From assembly GCF_003670275.1 (NCBI RefSeq), contig NZ_QXJF01000006.1, positions 1 through 64,000 on the forward strand: DNA of 64,000 nt, read 5' to 3'. Origin of the DNA: Helicobacter labetoulli. GTDB taxonomy: Bacteria; Campylobacterota; Campylobacteria; Campylobacterales; Helicobacteraceae. The translations under genes were made by a program, and so were the position numbers. The notes beneath the pieces are model-generated. The model saw only the letters and a list, made by a program, of their open reading frames with translations. It was not told the DNA's origin and ran no database searches. Positions 54,611 through 63,413 of this stretch are shown piece by piece; the stretch's first letter is position 1; every line of letters starts with the position of its first letter.

Positions 54611-56404
54611 ATGTTTCAAAAATACCTTATTCCTTTATGTATCGTGGCGATTATCTATCTTGTATCCACAAGCGATGCTTTAACAAATGTCAGTGCTGGA
54701 CTTGCGATTTTGCTCTTTGGTATGTTAAGTCTTGGGAGTGGTTTTCGCGTTTTTAATGGCGGCTTTTTGGAAAATCTCCTTACAAGTTCCACAAGCACTG
54801 CTGTAAAAAGTATCACTTTTGGGACTATCGCTACTGCGGTTATGCAAAGCTCTTCTTTAGTCTCCGTGCTTTCAATCTCTTTTGTCTCCGCAGCACTCTT
54901 AAGTCTTACTCAAGGTATAGGTGTGATGTTTGGAGCAAATCTTGGTAATAGTGCGGGATCGTGGCTTATTGCAGGGGTTAGCGGTATGAAAATCTCCGCT
55001 CTTGCCTTGCCACTTATTGTTGGCGGAGTACTATTTAATTTTCAAAGCTCAAAAGCAAGTAAGGGCATAGGGCAGATTCTCATCGGTATTGGTTTTTTCT
55101 TTTTGGGTGTTGGGTATATCAAAGATGGTTTTGAGGAGTATAAAGAAGTTGTTGATTTTTCGCAATACTCTATGGAGGGACTATATGGGGTTTTGCTCTT
55201 TGTGGGATTAGGTGCATTAATGACAGCTATCGTGCAAAGCTCTCACGCCACACTTACAATCATTATCTCCGCTTTTGCCGCTGGAAGTATGAGCTATGAA
55301 AATGCCCTTGCAGCGACACTTGGCACAAGTGTAGGGGGTGTGATGACTGCTGTTATTGTCTCACTTAGCACAAATATTGATGGTAAGCGTTTAGCTGTGG
55401 CAAATTGTATTTTTAACTTTAGCATTGTCCTGCTTGTGATTGCGACATTTGATTATTTTGTGCTGATTAATAGTAGTATCTCCACACTTTTGGGCTTAGA
55501 AGAAAATAGTGTTTTGCGTATTGCTGTGTTTCACACACTTTTCAATCTTGTAGGCGTGGTGCTGATGTTACCTCTTATACCCAAAATCGCCACGCTTTTA
55601 GAATCTATAATGAAAGATAAAGATTCACAAGTTGATAAGCCTTTATATGTCAATGATACGATTGTGCAGTATCAAGACACCGCTTTCATCGCTCTGACAC
55701 ACGAAGTGTATCATTTGTATGAAAATGCCTTTGAGCTTATCTCTCACGCACTTGGATTCTCACGCCAAGATATAAAAAGCCAAGATAAAATAGATGATGT
55801 GCTAAAGGCTCGTATATGGGCAAAAGAAGATGTGGATATTGAGATTTTTTATATTAAAAAAATCAAGGTGCTTTTTAATGCCATACTTGATTTTTCCACA
55901 GAAGTGCAAGCCCACACACAGGATAAAGTCTATATCTATAAGTTTGCTATGCTTACTTCTGCTTCACGCCACATTGTTGAAGCCATTAAAAATATGGAGC
56001 TTTTACAGCCCAATCTCAAAAAAAATAGTCTTTCCAAAAATCAAATTCTCTCTAATGAATACAATGCTCTAAGAACACACCTTGCCATACTTTTGCGTAG
56101 TATTGAAGAGATTAATATTGATGAGGAGTTGCACCCACAAGTAGCCATTGTCAAACTCAAGGCACAAAAAAAAGCTTTTAAAAGGATTGATAAAGATTCT
56201 ATTCTCAATATAGAATCTATGCTAAGCAAAAAAGAAATCAGTGTGCCTAGCGGAACATCACTCCTTAATGCTGTAGGCTTTAGCCATAATATCGCCAAAG
56301 AACTTGCCAATGCGATGATACAGATTCAAAAAACACGGCTTGAGCTTGATGAAAATCAAAATGAACTAGAAAAAAATATCAATGATGGGAGTGTGAGTGA
56401 ATAA
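54611..56404 (+). CDS. Na/Pi-cotransporter family protein with PhoU-like domain
   Basis: A 597-residue protein. The membrane half has two inverted repeats, each with a QSS motif: ATAVMQSSSLVSVLSIS and TAIVQSSHATLTII. GANLGNSAGSW and GTSVGGVMTAVIVSL line the transport path. The C-terminal 250 residues are helical and resemble PhoU. The start is uncertain: ATG 54611 has a G-rich sequence five to eleven bases upstream; ATG 54587 would add eight residues across a G7 run. It probably moves phosphate with sodium. Confidence 0.85.
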   Translation: MFQKYLIPLCIVAIIYLVSTSDALTNVSAGLAILLFGMLSLGSGFRVFNGGFLENLLTSSTSTAVKSITFGTIATAVMQSSSLVSVLSISFVSAALLSLTQGIGVMFGANLGNSAGSWLIAGVSGMKISALALPLIVGGVLFNFQSSKASKGIGQILIGIGFFFLGVGYIKDGFEEYKEVVDFSQYSMEGLYGVLLFVGLGALMTAIVQSSHATLTIIISAFAAGSMSYENALAATLGTSVGGVMTAVIVSLSTNIDGKRLAVANCIFNFSIVLLVIATFDYFVLINSSISTLLGLEENSVLRIAVFHTLFNLVGVVLMLPLIPKIATLLESIMKDKDSQVDKPLYVNDTIVQYQDTAFIALTHEVYHLYENAFELISHALGFSRQDIKSQDKIDDVLKARIWAKEDVDIEIFYIKKIKVLFNAILDFSTEVQAHTQDKVYIYKFAMLTSASRHIVEAIKNMELLQPNLKKNSLSKNQILSNEYNALRTHLAILLRSIEEINIDEELHPQVAIVKLKAQKKAFKRIDKDSILNIESMLSKKEISVPSGTSLLNAVGFSHNIAKELANAMIQIQKTRLELDENQNELEKNINDGSVSE

Positions 56405-57191
56405 AAAGCTCATTATTTTTAGCCTAAGTGCTGCAATCTTACTTTGTATAGGAATCTTGCTTTTTACCACACAAAAAAAGCAAAAGGAGCAAATCGCAAA
56501 AGAGCCTCCAAGCCTAGAATCTTTACAAGTTAAATATGCCAACATTACGCCAAAACTTTGGGGAGAGAATATAGAGGGCATTACTTCACTTCTGCCTAGT
56601 GAATCTTCACCTGTGGTTTATCTCACCTTTGATGCGTGTAGTGGGGCGTATGACAAGGCATTGATTGATTATTTGAGCGAAAACAAAATTGAAGCGACAT
56701 TATTTATTAACTCACGCTGGATTGACAAGCACGAGCAGGATTTTTTAGCCCTAGCTCACAATCCACTTTTTTCAATCCAAAATCACGGCACACTCCATCG
56801 TCCGCTAAGTGTCAATGGCAAGTCAATCTACCATATTAAAGGCACAGATTCTATCCAAGGCGTATATGATGAGATAATGGGCAATGATAGACGCATTTTT
56901 GAACTCACCGGCAAACACCCTAGATACTTCCGCTCTGGCACGGCGTATTATGATGAAGTGGCAGTAAGTATCGCCAAAGATTTGGGCTATGAAATTGGTG
57001 GCTTTGATGTGTTAGGCGATGGTGGGGCGACTTTTTCAAAAGAGACAATCATAAAACAAGTCAAAAAAGTTAAAAATGGCTCAATTCTTATCTATCATTT
57101 TAATAAACCAAAAAGTGAAACATTAGCTGGACTTAAAGAGGTCGTGCCACTTTTGCAACAAAAGGGCTTTAGTTTTAAAAAGTTAGAATGA
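56397..57191 (+). CDS. Polysaccharide deacetylase (NodB-like), membrane-anchored
   Basis: A 264-residue protein with an N-terminal anchor (about 4-25) and a NodB fold. VVYLTFDACSG (Asp79) stands where TFDDG is usual, so the second Asp is Ala80. The metal His pair is NHGTLHRPL (His130, His134), then YFRSGTAYYDEVA and the C-terminal ILIYHFN. Substrates may be peptidoglycan or another glycan. It starts at GTG 56397, overlapping the symporter gene by eight bases. Confidence 0.8.
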   Translation: MNKKLIIFSLSAAILLCIGILLFTTQKKQKEQIAKEPPSLESLQVKYANITPKLWGENIEGITSLLPSESSPVVYLTFDACSGAYDKALIDYLSENKIEATLFINSRWIDKHEQDFLALAHNPLFSIQNHGTLHRPLSVNGKSIYHIKGTDSIQGVYDEIMGNDRRIFELTGKHPRYFRSGTAYYDEVAVSIAKDLGYEIGGFDVLGDGGATFSKETIIKQVKKVKNGSILIYHFNKPKSETLAGLKEVVPLLQQKGFSFKKLE

Positions 57192-57217
57192 TTAAAAAAG
57201 AGTTTTGTATAGAATCT

Positions 57218-57240
57218 ACACTCCCAAAAGGAGGGAGTGT
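57218..57240. terminator. Hairpin between deacetylase and TRL genes
   Basis: ACACTCCC (57218-57225) and GGGAGTGT (57233-57240) form an eight-base-pair stem with loop AAAAGGA between two convergent genes, so it may serve both. Confidence 0.5.
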
Positions 57241-57253
57241 TTGCCAAAGGAGA

Positions 57254-57568
57254 TTAGTTTCCTTTAACAATTGTTGTTGAAGTAGAGTAAAGTCCAAGAA
57301 TACCAAAATTCTTAGAATCTACGCTTTTGATTTGAGAAATACCACCAGCTTTTGCCGCAGTATCAACAGAGCAATCACCAATAGCTACAAGACCAAGGAT
57401 ATTGCTGCAAGTTGCACTTCCTTCTTTTGAAGCTCCACTTGCTGAAGTAGCAGTCCCCGGTGTGCTATTACCTGTATAAAGCATACCCGGTGCTGTTCCA
57501 GCTACAGAACAACCTGCGAAGAACGCCATAGAGCCACCTAAACCTAAAGCCAAAATAAGCTTTCTCAT
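57254..57568 (-). CDS. TRL-family lipoprotein
   Basis: A 104-residue predicted lipoprotein: signal peptide with lipobox MAFFAGC, then the TRL-like pattern. This comprises GMLYTGNSTPGTATS, NILGLVAIGDCSVDTAAKAG, GISQIKSVDSKNFGILGLYS and a final TTIVKG. Two further Cys could pair. The family is small, secreted and of unknown function. AAGGAG precedes the ATG. It appears monocistronic. Confidence 0.82.
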   Translation of the reverse strand: MRKLILALGLGGSMAFFAGCSVAGTAPGMLYTGNSTPGTATSASGASKEGSATCSNILGLVAIGDCSVDTAAKAGGISQIKSVDSKNFGILGLYSTSTTIVKGN

Positions 57569-57637
57569 ACAAACTCCTTAAGGAAATTCCACACTTTATA
57601 AATCTAGTGGGTAGCTCCATTATAAAAAAAAACGCTC

Positions 57638-58762
57638 CTAGTAATTCTCTCTTTTTGCCACAAAAACACCAAAGATAATTACAAAAATACCCAGAATCTC
57701 AAACATTCCAAGCTTTTCACCAAGTATAAAAAAGCCCATTAAAGCGGCGATTATAGGTGAAAAAAGCAATAAGATCGAAGAGGTTTGCGTATTGACCTTG
57801 CCTAAAATATAGTTAAAAAATCCCTGTCCAATCACTTGTCCGCATAACGCAATAAGGGCGATTATCCCAAAATCTCTCATATCCTTTGGCACTTCAAAGC
57901 CCTCAAAAATCAAAGCAAGGGCTAAAAGCATAAGGCTTGAACCAATACAGGCAAAAAACATAATCTCCAAAGTCCCATACCGCTTTCGCAGTGAGTAAAT
58001 CACACCCAAAAAACAGCTATAACACAGCACACTTAAAAACGCCATAAAGTCCCCAAATGGCGTTGCTACACTTAGCTCCCCCTTGCCTCCAACTAAGATA
58101 AAAATCCCAACAAATGCGACAATAGCCCCGATTAAAAGACTTTTTTTGAATCTTTCCTTAAAGAAAAAAATGCCAATAGGCATAAGGATAAAACACGCCA
58201 AAGAAGCAAAAAGATTCACATTTGCCACACTTGTATGACGCAATGCGATATTAAAAAACAATAAATCAAAGGCAAAAAATATCCCTGCCAACATCATAAA
58301 AGCAATGTCTTTTAATGGAATCTTAAACACATTCCTACGCGTATTTGCCATAAGCCAAAAAACAGGCAGTGCCAAGGCTATGCGATAAAATCCCAAATTG
58401 ATAGGCGACATATCTGTGAGCTTTACAAGCACACTTGCATAAATAATAAAACTCTCCGCCAATAAAGCTAAGATAATAAAAAAGCTGGGGCTTTGGGGGA
58501 GTTTTGGGAGCTTGGGGGGCTTTTTGATGTTTTGGGGCTTATTTTGTTGGCTAGATTCTAGAGTTTGGGTTTTTAATCCGTTGGAATCTGTGGGGTTAAA
58601 TTCTGTGTTTGCTAGATTTGGGATAGGACTTAAGGGGCTAGTTAAAAAATGGGGAGTTTGAGAATGGTTCGCTACAAGTTGGGGAGTTTGAATGATGTTT
58701 TGCTTTTTGTGAATTTGACAAAATTTTAATACAGAATCTAAGATAACCCGCACAACTTCCAT
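57638..58762 (-). CDS. EamA/DMT-family transporter with long N-terminal extension
   Basis: The last 285 residues form a ten-helix EamA drug/metabolite transporter, with two repeats starting near FFIILALLAESFIIYA and GAIVAFVGIFILVGG. The first 90 residues are unusual: Gln/Asn/Pro/Ser-rich, with repeated Pro-Lys-Leu-Pro units, and probably disordered in the cytosol. The real start might be later, for example near the first membrane helix, but no better ATG with a binding site is evident. Substrate unknown. Confidence 0.75.
   Translation of the reverse strand: MEVVRVILDSVLKFCQIHKKQNIIQTPQLVANHSQTPHFLTSPLSPIPNLANTEFNPTDSNGLKTQTLESSQQNKPQNIKKPPKLPKLPQSPSFFIILALLAESFIIYASVLVKLTDMSPINLGFYRIALALPVFWLMANTRRNVFKIPLKDIAFMMLAGIFFAFDLLFFNIALRHTSVANVNLFASLACFILMPIGIFFFKERFKKSLLIGAIVAFVGIFILVGGKGELSVATPFGDFMAFLSVLCYSCFLGVIYSLRKRYGTLEIMFFACIGSSLMLLALALIFEGFEVPKDMRDFGIIALIALCGQVIGQGFFNYILGKVNTQTSSILLLFSPIIAALMGFFILGEKLGMFEILGIFVIIFGVFVAKRENY
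58489..58521 (+). repeat. Predicted G-quadruplex motif
   Basis: Plus-strand G runs of 4, 5, 3 and 6 are separated by loops of 4, 6 and 5 bases, and a further G4 lies at 58535-58538. This meets the G3+N1-7 rule. It lies opposite the Pro-Lys-Leu-Pro repeats of the EamA extension. Confidence 0.6.
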
Positions 58763-58852
58763 TCTACAATATCCCTAATGCCAAGGCTTTTGAAACGACT
58801 TTACAAAACTTTTTTGGCTCTTTTTTTCGCAAAATTGTAGCATAAAATACGC

Positions 58853-58858
58853 TATAAT
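58853..58858 (+). promoter_or_regulatory. -10 element of sulfatase-type gene
   Basis: TATAAT lies 27 bases before ATG 58886, with AAAGGA at 58875-58880 as binding site. Expression signals are intact although the coding sequence is broken. Confidence 0.5.
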
Positions 58859-58885
58859 TTTGCACATTTAGCCCAAAGGATTTTG

Positions 58886-61037
58886 ATGTCAATCTCACAA
58901 ACACGCATAAATAAAACTTTTGCAAATATGCTAAGCTACACGACACTTTTTCAAACACTTGGTTTTATGTTGATTTTGCTTATACTTTGCACTTGTGCTA
59001 GGGGCATAATGGTGCTACACTACATTCCACAAGAATTATGGGAACACAAAGATTTTTATGCAATGTGGTTTATGGGTTTTAAACTTGATATGCGTAGCAT
59101 TGGCATTGCGATGCTGATTTTTGTGGGGTTAAAGCTCATTGCTTATATCATAGAATCTGTGCTTAAAATGCTTTGCTTTTTAGCTAACGGGGGGGGGGGC
59201 AAAACAAGATTCTAAGATTCTAGTACTTATAACTTCATTTTTCTCCCGCTTCTTTTCCTTTTTCTTTTTGTGTTATGCGTTTTTGCTAGGCTTTGTATTT
59301 ATGATAGCTGCTATTGTGAATTTCTACTACTTCCGCACTTATGGCAGTAAGATTGATATTTTCATCTTTGGGTTAAAAGATGATGACACTTTGGCAGTTT
59401 TATCCATTATGTGGCAGGATTATCCCATTGTATGGGGGATTTTGGCTGATTTGCTGTGTGGGCTTATCATGCTTTTTGCTTATAAGATTCCACTCAAATA
59501 TGACTTTTTCAAGCACAAACTTAGCATTACTCTCAATACAATCACGCTTTTTGCTTATGTGATTATACATATTTGTTTTATTATATTGCTTTTTATTGCC
59601 GCTCGTGGCTCACTTGGGACTTATCCCATATCAGAAAATAATCATAACATCTCACCATTGCCACTTTTTAATCACCTTTGCACAAATCCGCTTATTGCAT
59701 TTGACTGGGCAAGGACAAATTATAAGCTTGATACACATTTTGCAAAGCCTGATGTGCAAAAGGGTGAATCACTGTAAGGAAGACTCTTTCCGCTTTTGCA
59801 TACCACAGCAGATTCTAGCTTTTTACGCAATAATCCGCCGCATATTGTTTTAAATCTTATGGAGAGTTTTGGCACAAATATGCTTGTGTATGATGAGTTA
59901 GACAAAAATGATTTGCTTGGGTCTTTGAGAGAGCATTTTGAATCTGATTTTGTATTCTATCGCTTTTTAAGTGGGGCAAATGGCACAGCTGCCTCATTGG
60001 TAGGACTTTTCTTTAATGCTCCTGATGCTCAAATCTCACTTGGCAACGCAAAAAATATCAAGCTTCCTTACAATCCTTTTGGAATCTATGCAGATTCAGG
60101 CTATGAGACTATCTATATCACCTCCGGTTATGCCTCTTGGCGTGGTGTTGGGGACTACACCAAGATTCAAGGAGCGCATAAAGTCTATGATGCCATTACA
60201 CTAATGGATAAGTATCCTGAAAGCAAACACGATAAAAGTGCTTATGGTGTGCCTGATGAGTATGCCTACAAACTTGCATTTGAAATTTTAGATAATGCCA
60301 CAAAGCCAACTTTCATCGCCATTTTAACAACAAGTAATCATCCGCCCTACCAGCTTCCGCATAATTACACCCCTAAGCCCATCTCATTACCAAATGAGCT
60401 TCTTTCAAAAATTACAACACAATCTCAAGCAAGATTCAATCTCGCCACACAACTCTTTCAATATGCCAATGACGCTTTTGGGGAGTTTGTGAGCGAAATC
60501 AAACGCTCACATCTTGCCAAAAATACCATTGTAAGTGCAACAGGTGATCATCGCATAAGGGATTTTGGGGATAACCCTATCACAGACAAAGCTCTATATT
60601 GCAGTGTGCCTTTTTACATTTATGTGCCACAAGCTTATAGAGCAAATCTCCTTTATGACTCATCTCGCGTGGGTTGGCACAAGGACATATTGCCAACTTT
60701 ATATGAGCTTAGTCTTTCAAATGCGACATATATGAGTCTTGGTGGAAGAAATATGCTTGCAAAAAAAGATAATGACAAATATGCCTTTGGATTTAATGCT
60801 TCAGTGTGGATTGATAATAATGGAATCTACCCTATTCCAACTGAAGCAGGATATTTGTGGCAAGTTTCACAGGTAAGCAAAGATTCTAAAAAATACTTTG
60901 GACTACGCTCAACAAATGAGCATTTTGACCCTAAAGAGAAAAAAGATTTTGCTACACTTTATAACGAACTTTTTAACTACTCTATTTTGTGGCAAATCCA
61001 CAAAGCCAAAGAAGAGAATGGGCAGAATCCACGCTAA
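58886..61037 (+). pseudogene. LTA-synthase/sulfatase-family membrane enzyme, off by G11 tract and by a TAA
   Basis: An inner-membrane alkaline-phosphatase-superfamily enzyme. The N-terminal helices (from 58886) run into G11 at 59189-59199, after which the frame stops at 59213-59215. The true frame continues from AKQDSKILVLITSFF through more helices to a TAA at 59775-59777, then resumes in the same frame with FPLLHTTADSSF. The catalytic domain has PPHIVLNLMESFG, ANGTAASLVG with the likely Thr nucleophile, and ATGDHRIRDFG. Ten G would join the first break; the TAA (probably from CAA) remains. Such enzymes modify lipid A or glycans. Confidence 0.8.
59189..59199 (+). repeat. G11 contingency tract
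   Basis: Eleven consecutive G residues lie inside the coding region, the longest homopolymeric G run in the window. Lengths of ten or seven would keep the reading frame; eleven puts the gene in the OFF state. Confidence 0.9.
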
Positions 61038-61594
61038 GATTCTAGAAAATAGCTAATCCCTGCAAAGCCAAATAATTCTAGATTCATAAGCTCGTGGATA
61101 TGTTGGCTCTTTATACCACCAAGTGCCACGATGTGAGAGCGTAAAGATTGAGGAAGATTTTTTAAAGTCTCTAAGCCCAAAGATGTGCCTTTATTTAAAC
61201 TAGGATATATAGGGCTAAGCGTGCAATAATCTGCCCCAAAAGCAAGTGCAGATTCTACCTCATCAACGCTATGTGCGCTATATCCAATAATTTTATTATG
61301 CAAAAAATAACTCCTTAATGGAGTAATAAACTCTAAAAGATTAGATTTTAAATGCACACCATCAAATCTTGATGATAGAGCAATGGCTTGATTGGGGCTT
61401 GCAAAAGGCAGATTCAGCAAAAGTGTCTTATGAGACAAAGGGCGAGTAATCTCTAAAAAATCATCAATAAATTCACCATCAGTATGGCGATGCATAAGCC
61501 AAGAAGCAGATTCTGCATATAATGGAAGATTTTGCAAATACGCCTTGTCAATGCAAGGCGTGATGAGAATAGAGATAAAACTAGTGGTTTTCAT
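61034..61594 (-). CDS. Thiamine-phosphate synthase/TenI-like protein
   Basis: A 186-residue TIM-barrel protein of the ThiE/TenI family. GVHLKSN stands at the pyrimidine site, [20 protein letters not shown] matches the ThiE SxHs block, and [13 protein letters not shown] followed by HIVALGGIK matches the phosphate loop. It is shorter than canonical ThiE (about 210), so it may be a TenI-like paralog rather than the thiazole-pyrimidine coupling enzyme. It overlaps the atpB end by 14 bases. Confidence 0.72.
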   Translation of the reverse strand: MKTTSFISILITPCIDKAYLQNLPLYAESASWLMHRHTDGEFIDDFLEITRPLSHKTLLLNLPFASPNQAIALSSRFDGVHLKSNLLEFITPLRSYFLHNKIIGYSAHSVDEVESALAFGADYCTLSPIYPSLNKGTSLGLETLKNLPQSLRSHIVALGGIKSQHIHELMNLELFGFAGISYFLES

Positions 61595-62261
61595 CCACGA
61601 CTACTGCGCCGTGAATATACACATAAGTAAGAATCATAAAGACAAATGCTTGAAGCAATGCCATAAAAGTAAGAATAGCAAAAGGTGCTACAGGCACAAC
61701 CCAAGGGGCAAGCATCAGCATAACAAGCAAAAACATATCATCACCCTTAATATTCCCAAAAAGACGGAAAGAAAGCGAGATAATACGAGAAAAATGCGAG
61801 ATAATCTCAACAGGAAGCATAAGTGGAGCTAACCACCATACAGGTCCCATAAAATGTTTAAAATATTTGAAAATACCTTGAGCGCGTATCCCCTCAAAGT
61901 GATAGTAGAAAAAGACAACAAGAGCTAAGACAAGTGTAAAGCTCCAGCTTGAAGTGGGAGATTCAAAGCCCGGGATAATGCCAATAGCATTGCCAAAAAA
62001 CACCAAAAACGCGATAGTTGCAGCAAGTGGAAAATATTTACGAGCAATATCCTCACCCACAATATCCTTGGCAAACGAGATGATACCAGAAATGATATAT
62101 TCAAACACATTCTGTATGCCACTTGGGACAACCTGCATTCTGTGTGTAGCAACGCGTGCGAGAATCAAAATGATGATCGCCACAAGCAATGTATGAAAGC
62201 CAATAATAAAATCGTGATCGCCATTAATTAGACCAGCAAAAGTAAAAACTCTATTATCCAT
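61581..62261 (-). CDS. atpB: ATP synthase F0 subunit a
   Basis: Subunit a forms the proton half-channels next to the c ring. The 226-residue protein has five to six helices. The essential Arg is in [16 protein letters not shown], and the late helix [17 protein letters not shown] carries the conserved Gln. AAAAGGGCG precedes ATG 62261. Other F0F1 genes are not adjacent, matching the split layout in Campylobacterota. Confidence 0.93.
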   Translation of the reverse strand: MDNRVFTFAGLINGDHDFIIGFHTLLVAIIILILARVATHRMQVVPSGIQNVFEYIISGIISFAKDIVGEDIARKYFPLAATIAFLVFFGNAIGIIPGFESPTSSWSFTLVLALVVFFYYHFEGIRAQGIFKYFKHFMGPVWWLAPLMLPVEIISHFSRIISLSFRLFGNIKGDDMFLLVMLMLAPWVVPVAPFAILTFMALLQAFVFMILTYVYIHGAVVVDENH

Positions 62262-62336
62262 AGTAACGCCCTTTTCATTATAGATGGTGTAGATTATGCC
62301 AAGTTTTTTGTTAGTTTTGCTTTAAACTTTATAATC

Positions 62337-63413
62337 TTATGAAAATTTTTCATTCAAATGCCAAATATGCCACATAAACACCGCACACAAAATCCCCATA
62401 GGTAGCAACAAGCCTATTTCAGGATACACAAGCCCAGCAACACTCAGCTGTGAGAGCGAGAAAAACACGCCCCATATTGCCAAAGCCGCAATAATACTTA
62501 CAAAACTAATAAGCGTAAGATTCCCATACCTATGCAACGAGGGGATATAATAGGCAATAATTGCAATACACAAAGGCACAAAAAATGGTATCACAAGTAA
62601 CCCATACAAGATTCCGCGTATTTTGTCCGAACTCACCTTTTGCTTTTTGGCAATTTTCAATGAAGCAAAAGCATCAACAATAGAGGCTATTGGCTTATCT
62701 TGGGCGATTGTCTCAAGCACCTTTGAGCTAAAGCCTTTAAGAATCTCAAGCTCCTCCTTTAGACTTACCTCCAAAGCCTTCTCGCCAAGTGTTGGAGAAT
62801 CTGTAATATCCACGCTTCTAGCCTTTTTTAAAACCCACACATTTTTTTCAAAAAACGCCTCTTTTGCCTCGTGATATGCAACTAAATTGCCATTTTTATC
62901 TAGGGTAAAAACCTTAATACCCTCCGCCCTTGCTTCGCCATCAAATAATGGATAAAGTTTGCGTAAGAATATGTATTCATCGCCACTTTTTAGTAATAGA
63001 TTCTCGCGAATATTTTGTGCATTTTGATAGATGATAGATTCTGCATATTCCTTTGCATACGCAAATGGTGTAGCATTCAGCCCAATAAACCCCATAGTCA
63101 GTAAGCTTGAAATAAAAAGCAAAGGAGCTAGAATCTGTCGCTTTGAATAGCCTAGAGCCATAAGGGCGGTGAGCTGGGAGCTTTTGAGAAATGCCATATA
63201 AAACATAATAGAGCATAAAACAAGTGAGATGGGCAAAGTATAAGTGAGTGCAAAAATCCCATCATAAAACAAAAATAAAATTAACAAGTTTGCAGAATCT
63301 GGCAACTCATCAACATATTTGAGCGTATCAATCGCGAGAAAAAATCCCTCCAAGCCCAAAAAAATGATAAGAAAATACTTGAGATAATAAAACCCCACAA
63401 AACGAACAATCAT
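62337..63413 (-). CDS. LptF/LptG-family LPS export permease
   Basis: A 358-residue YjgP/YjgQ-family permease with helices at the N-terminus (about 6-110) and C-terminus (about 265-355) flanking a periplasmic beta-jellyroll domain. SSQLTALMALGYSKRQILAP is the coupling-helix region that meets the LptB ATPase. ATG 63413 overlaps the pth stop as ATGA and is preferred to 63431. I cannot tell LptF from LptG. Confidence 0.85.
   Translation of the reverse strand: MIVRFVGFYYLKYFLIIFLGLEGFFLAIDTLKYVDELPDSANLLILFLFYDGIFALTYTLPISLVLCSIMFYMAFLKSSQLTALMALGYSKRQILAPLLFISSLLTMGFIGLNATPFAYAKEYAESIIYQNAQNIRENLLLKSGDEYIFLRKLYPLFDGEARAEGIKVFTLDKNGNLVAYHEAKEAFFEKNVWVLKKARSVDITDSPTLGEKALEVSLKEELEILKGFSSKVLETIAQDKPIASIVDAFASLKIAKKQKVSSDKIRGILYGLLVIPFFVPLCIAIIAYYIPSLHRYGNLTLISFVSIIAALAIWGVFFSLSQLSVAGLVYPEIGLLLPMGILCAVFMWHIWHLNEKFS

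Noticed and set aside
62277-62282. Minus-strand TATAAT in front of atpB as a promoter
   Set aside because: It would leave a leader of only about nine bases and lose the binding site, so I did not call it.
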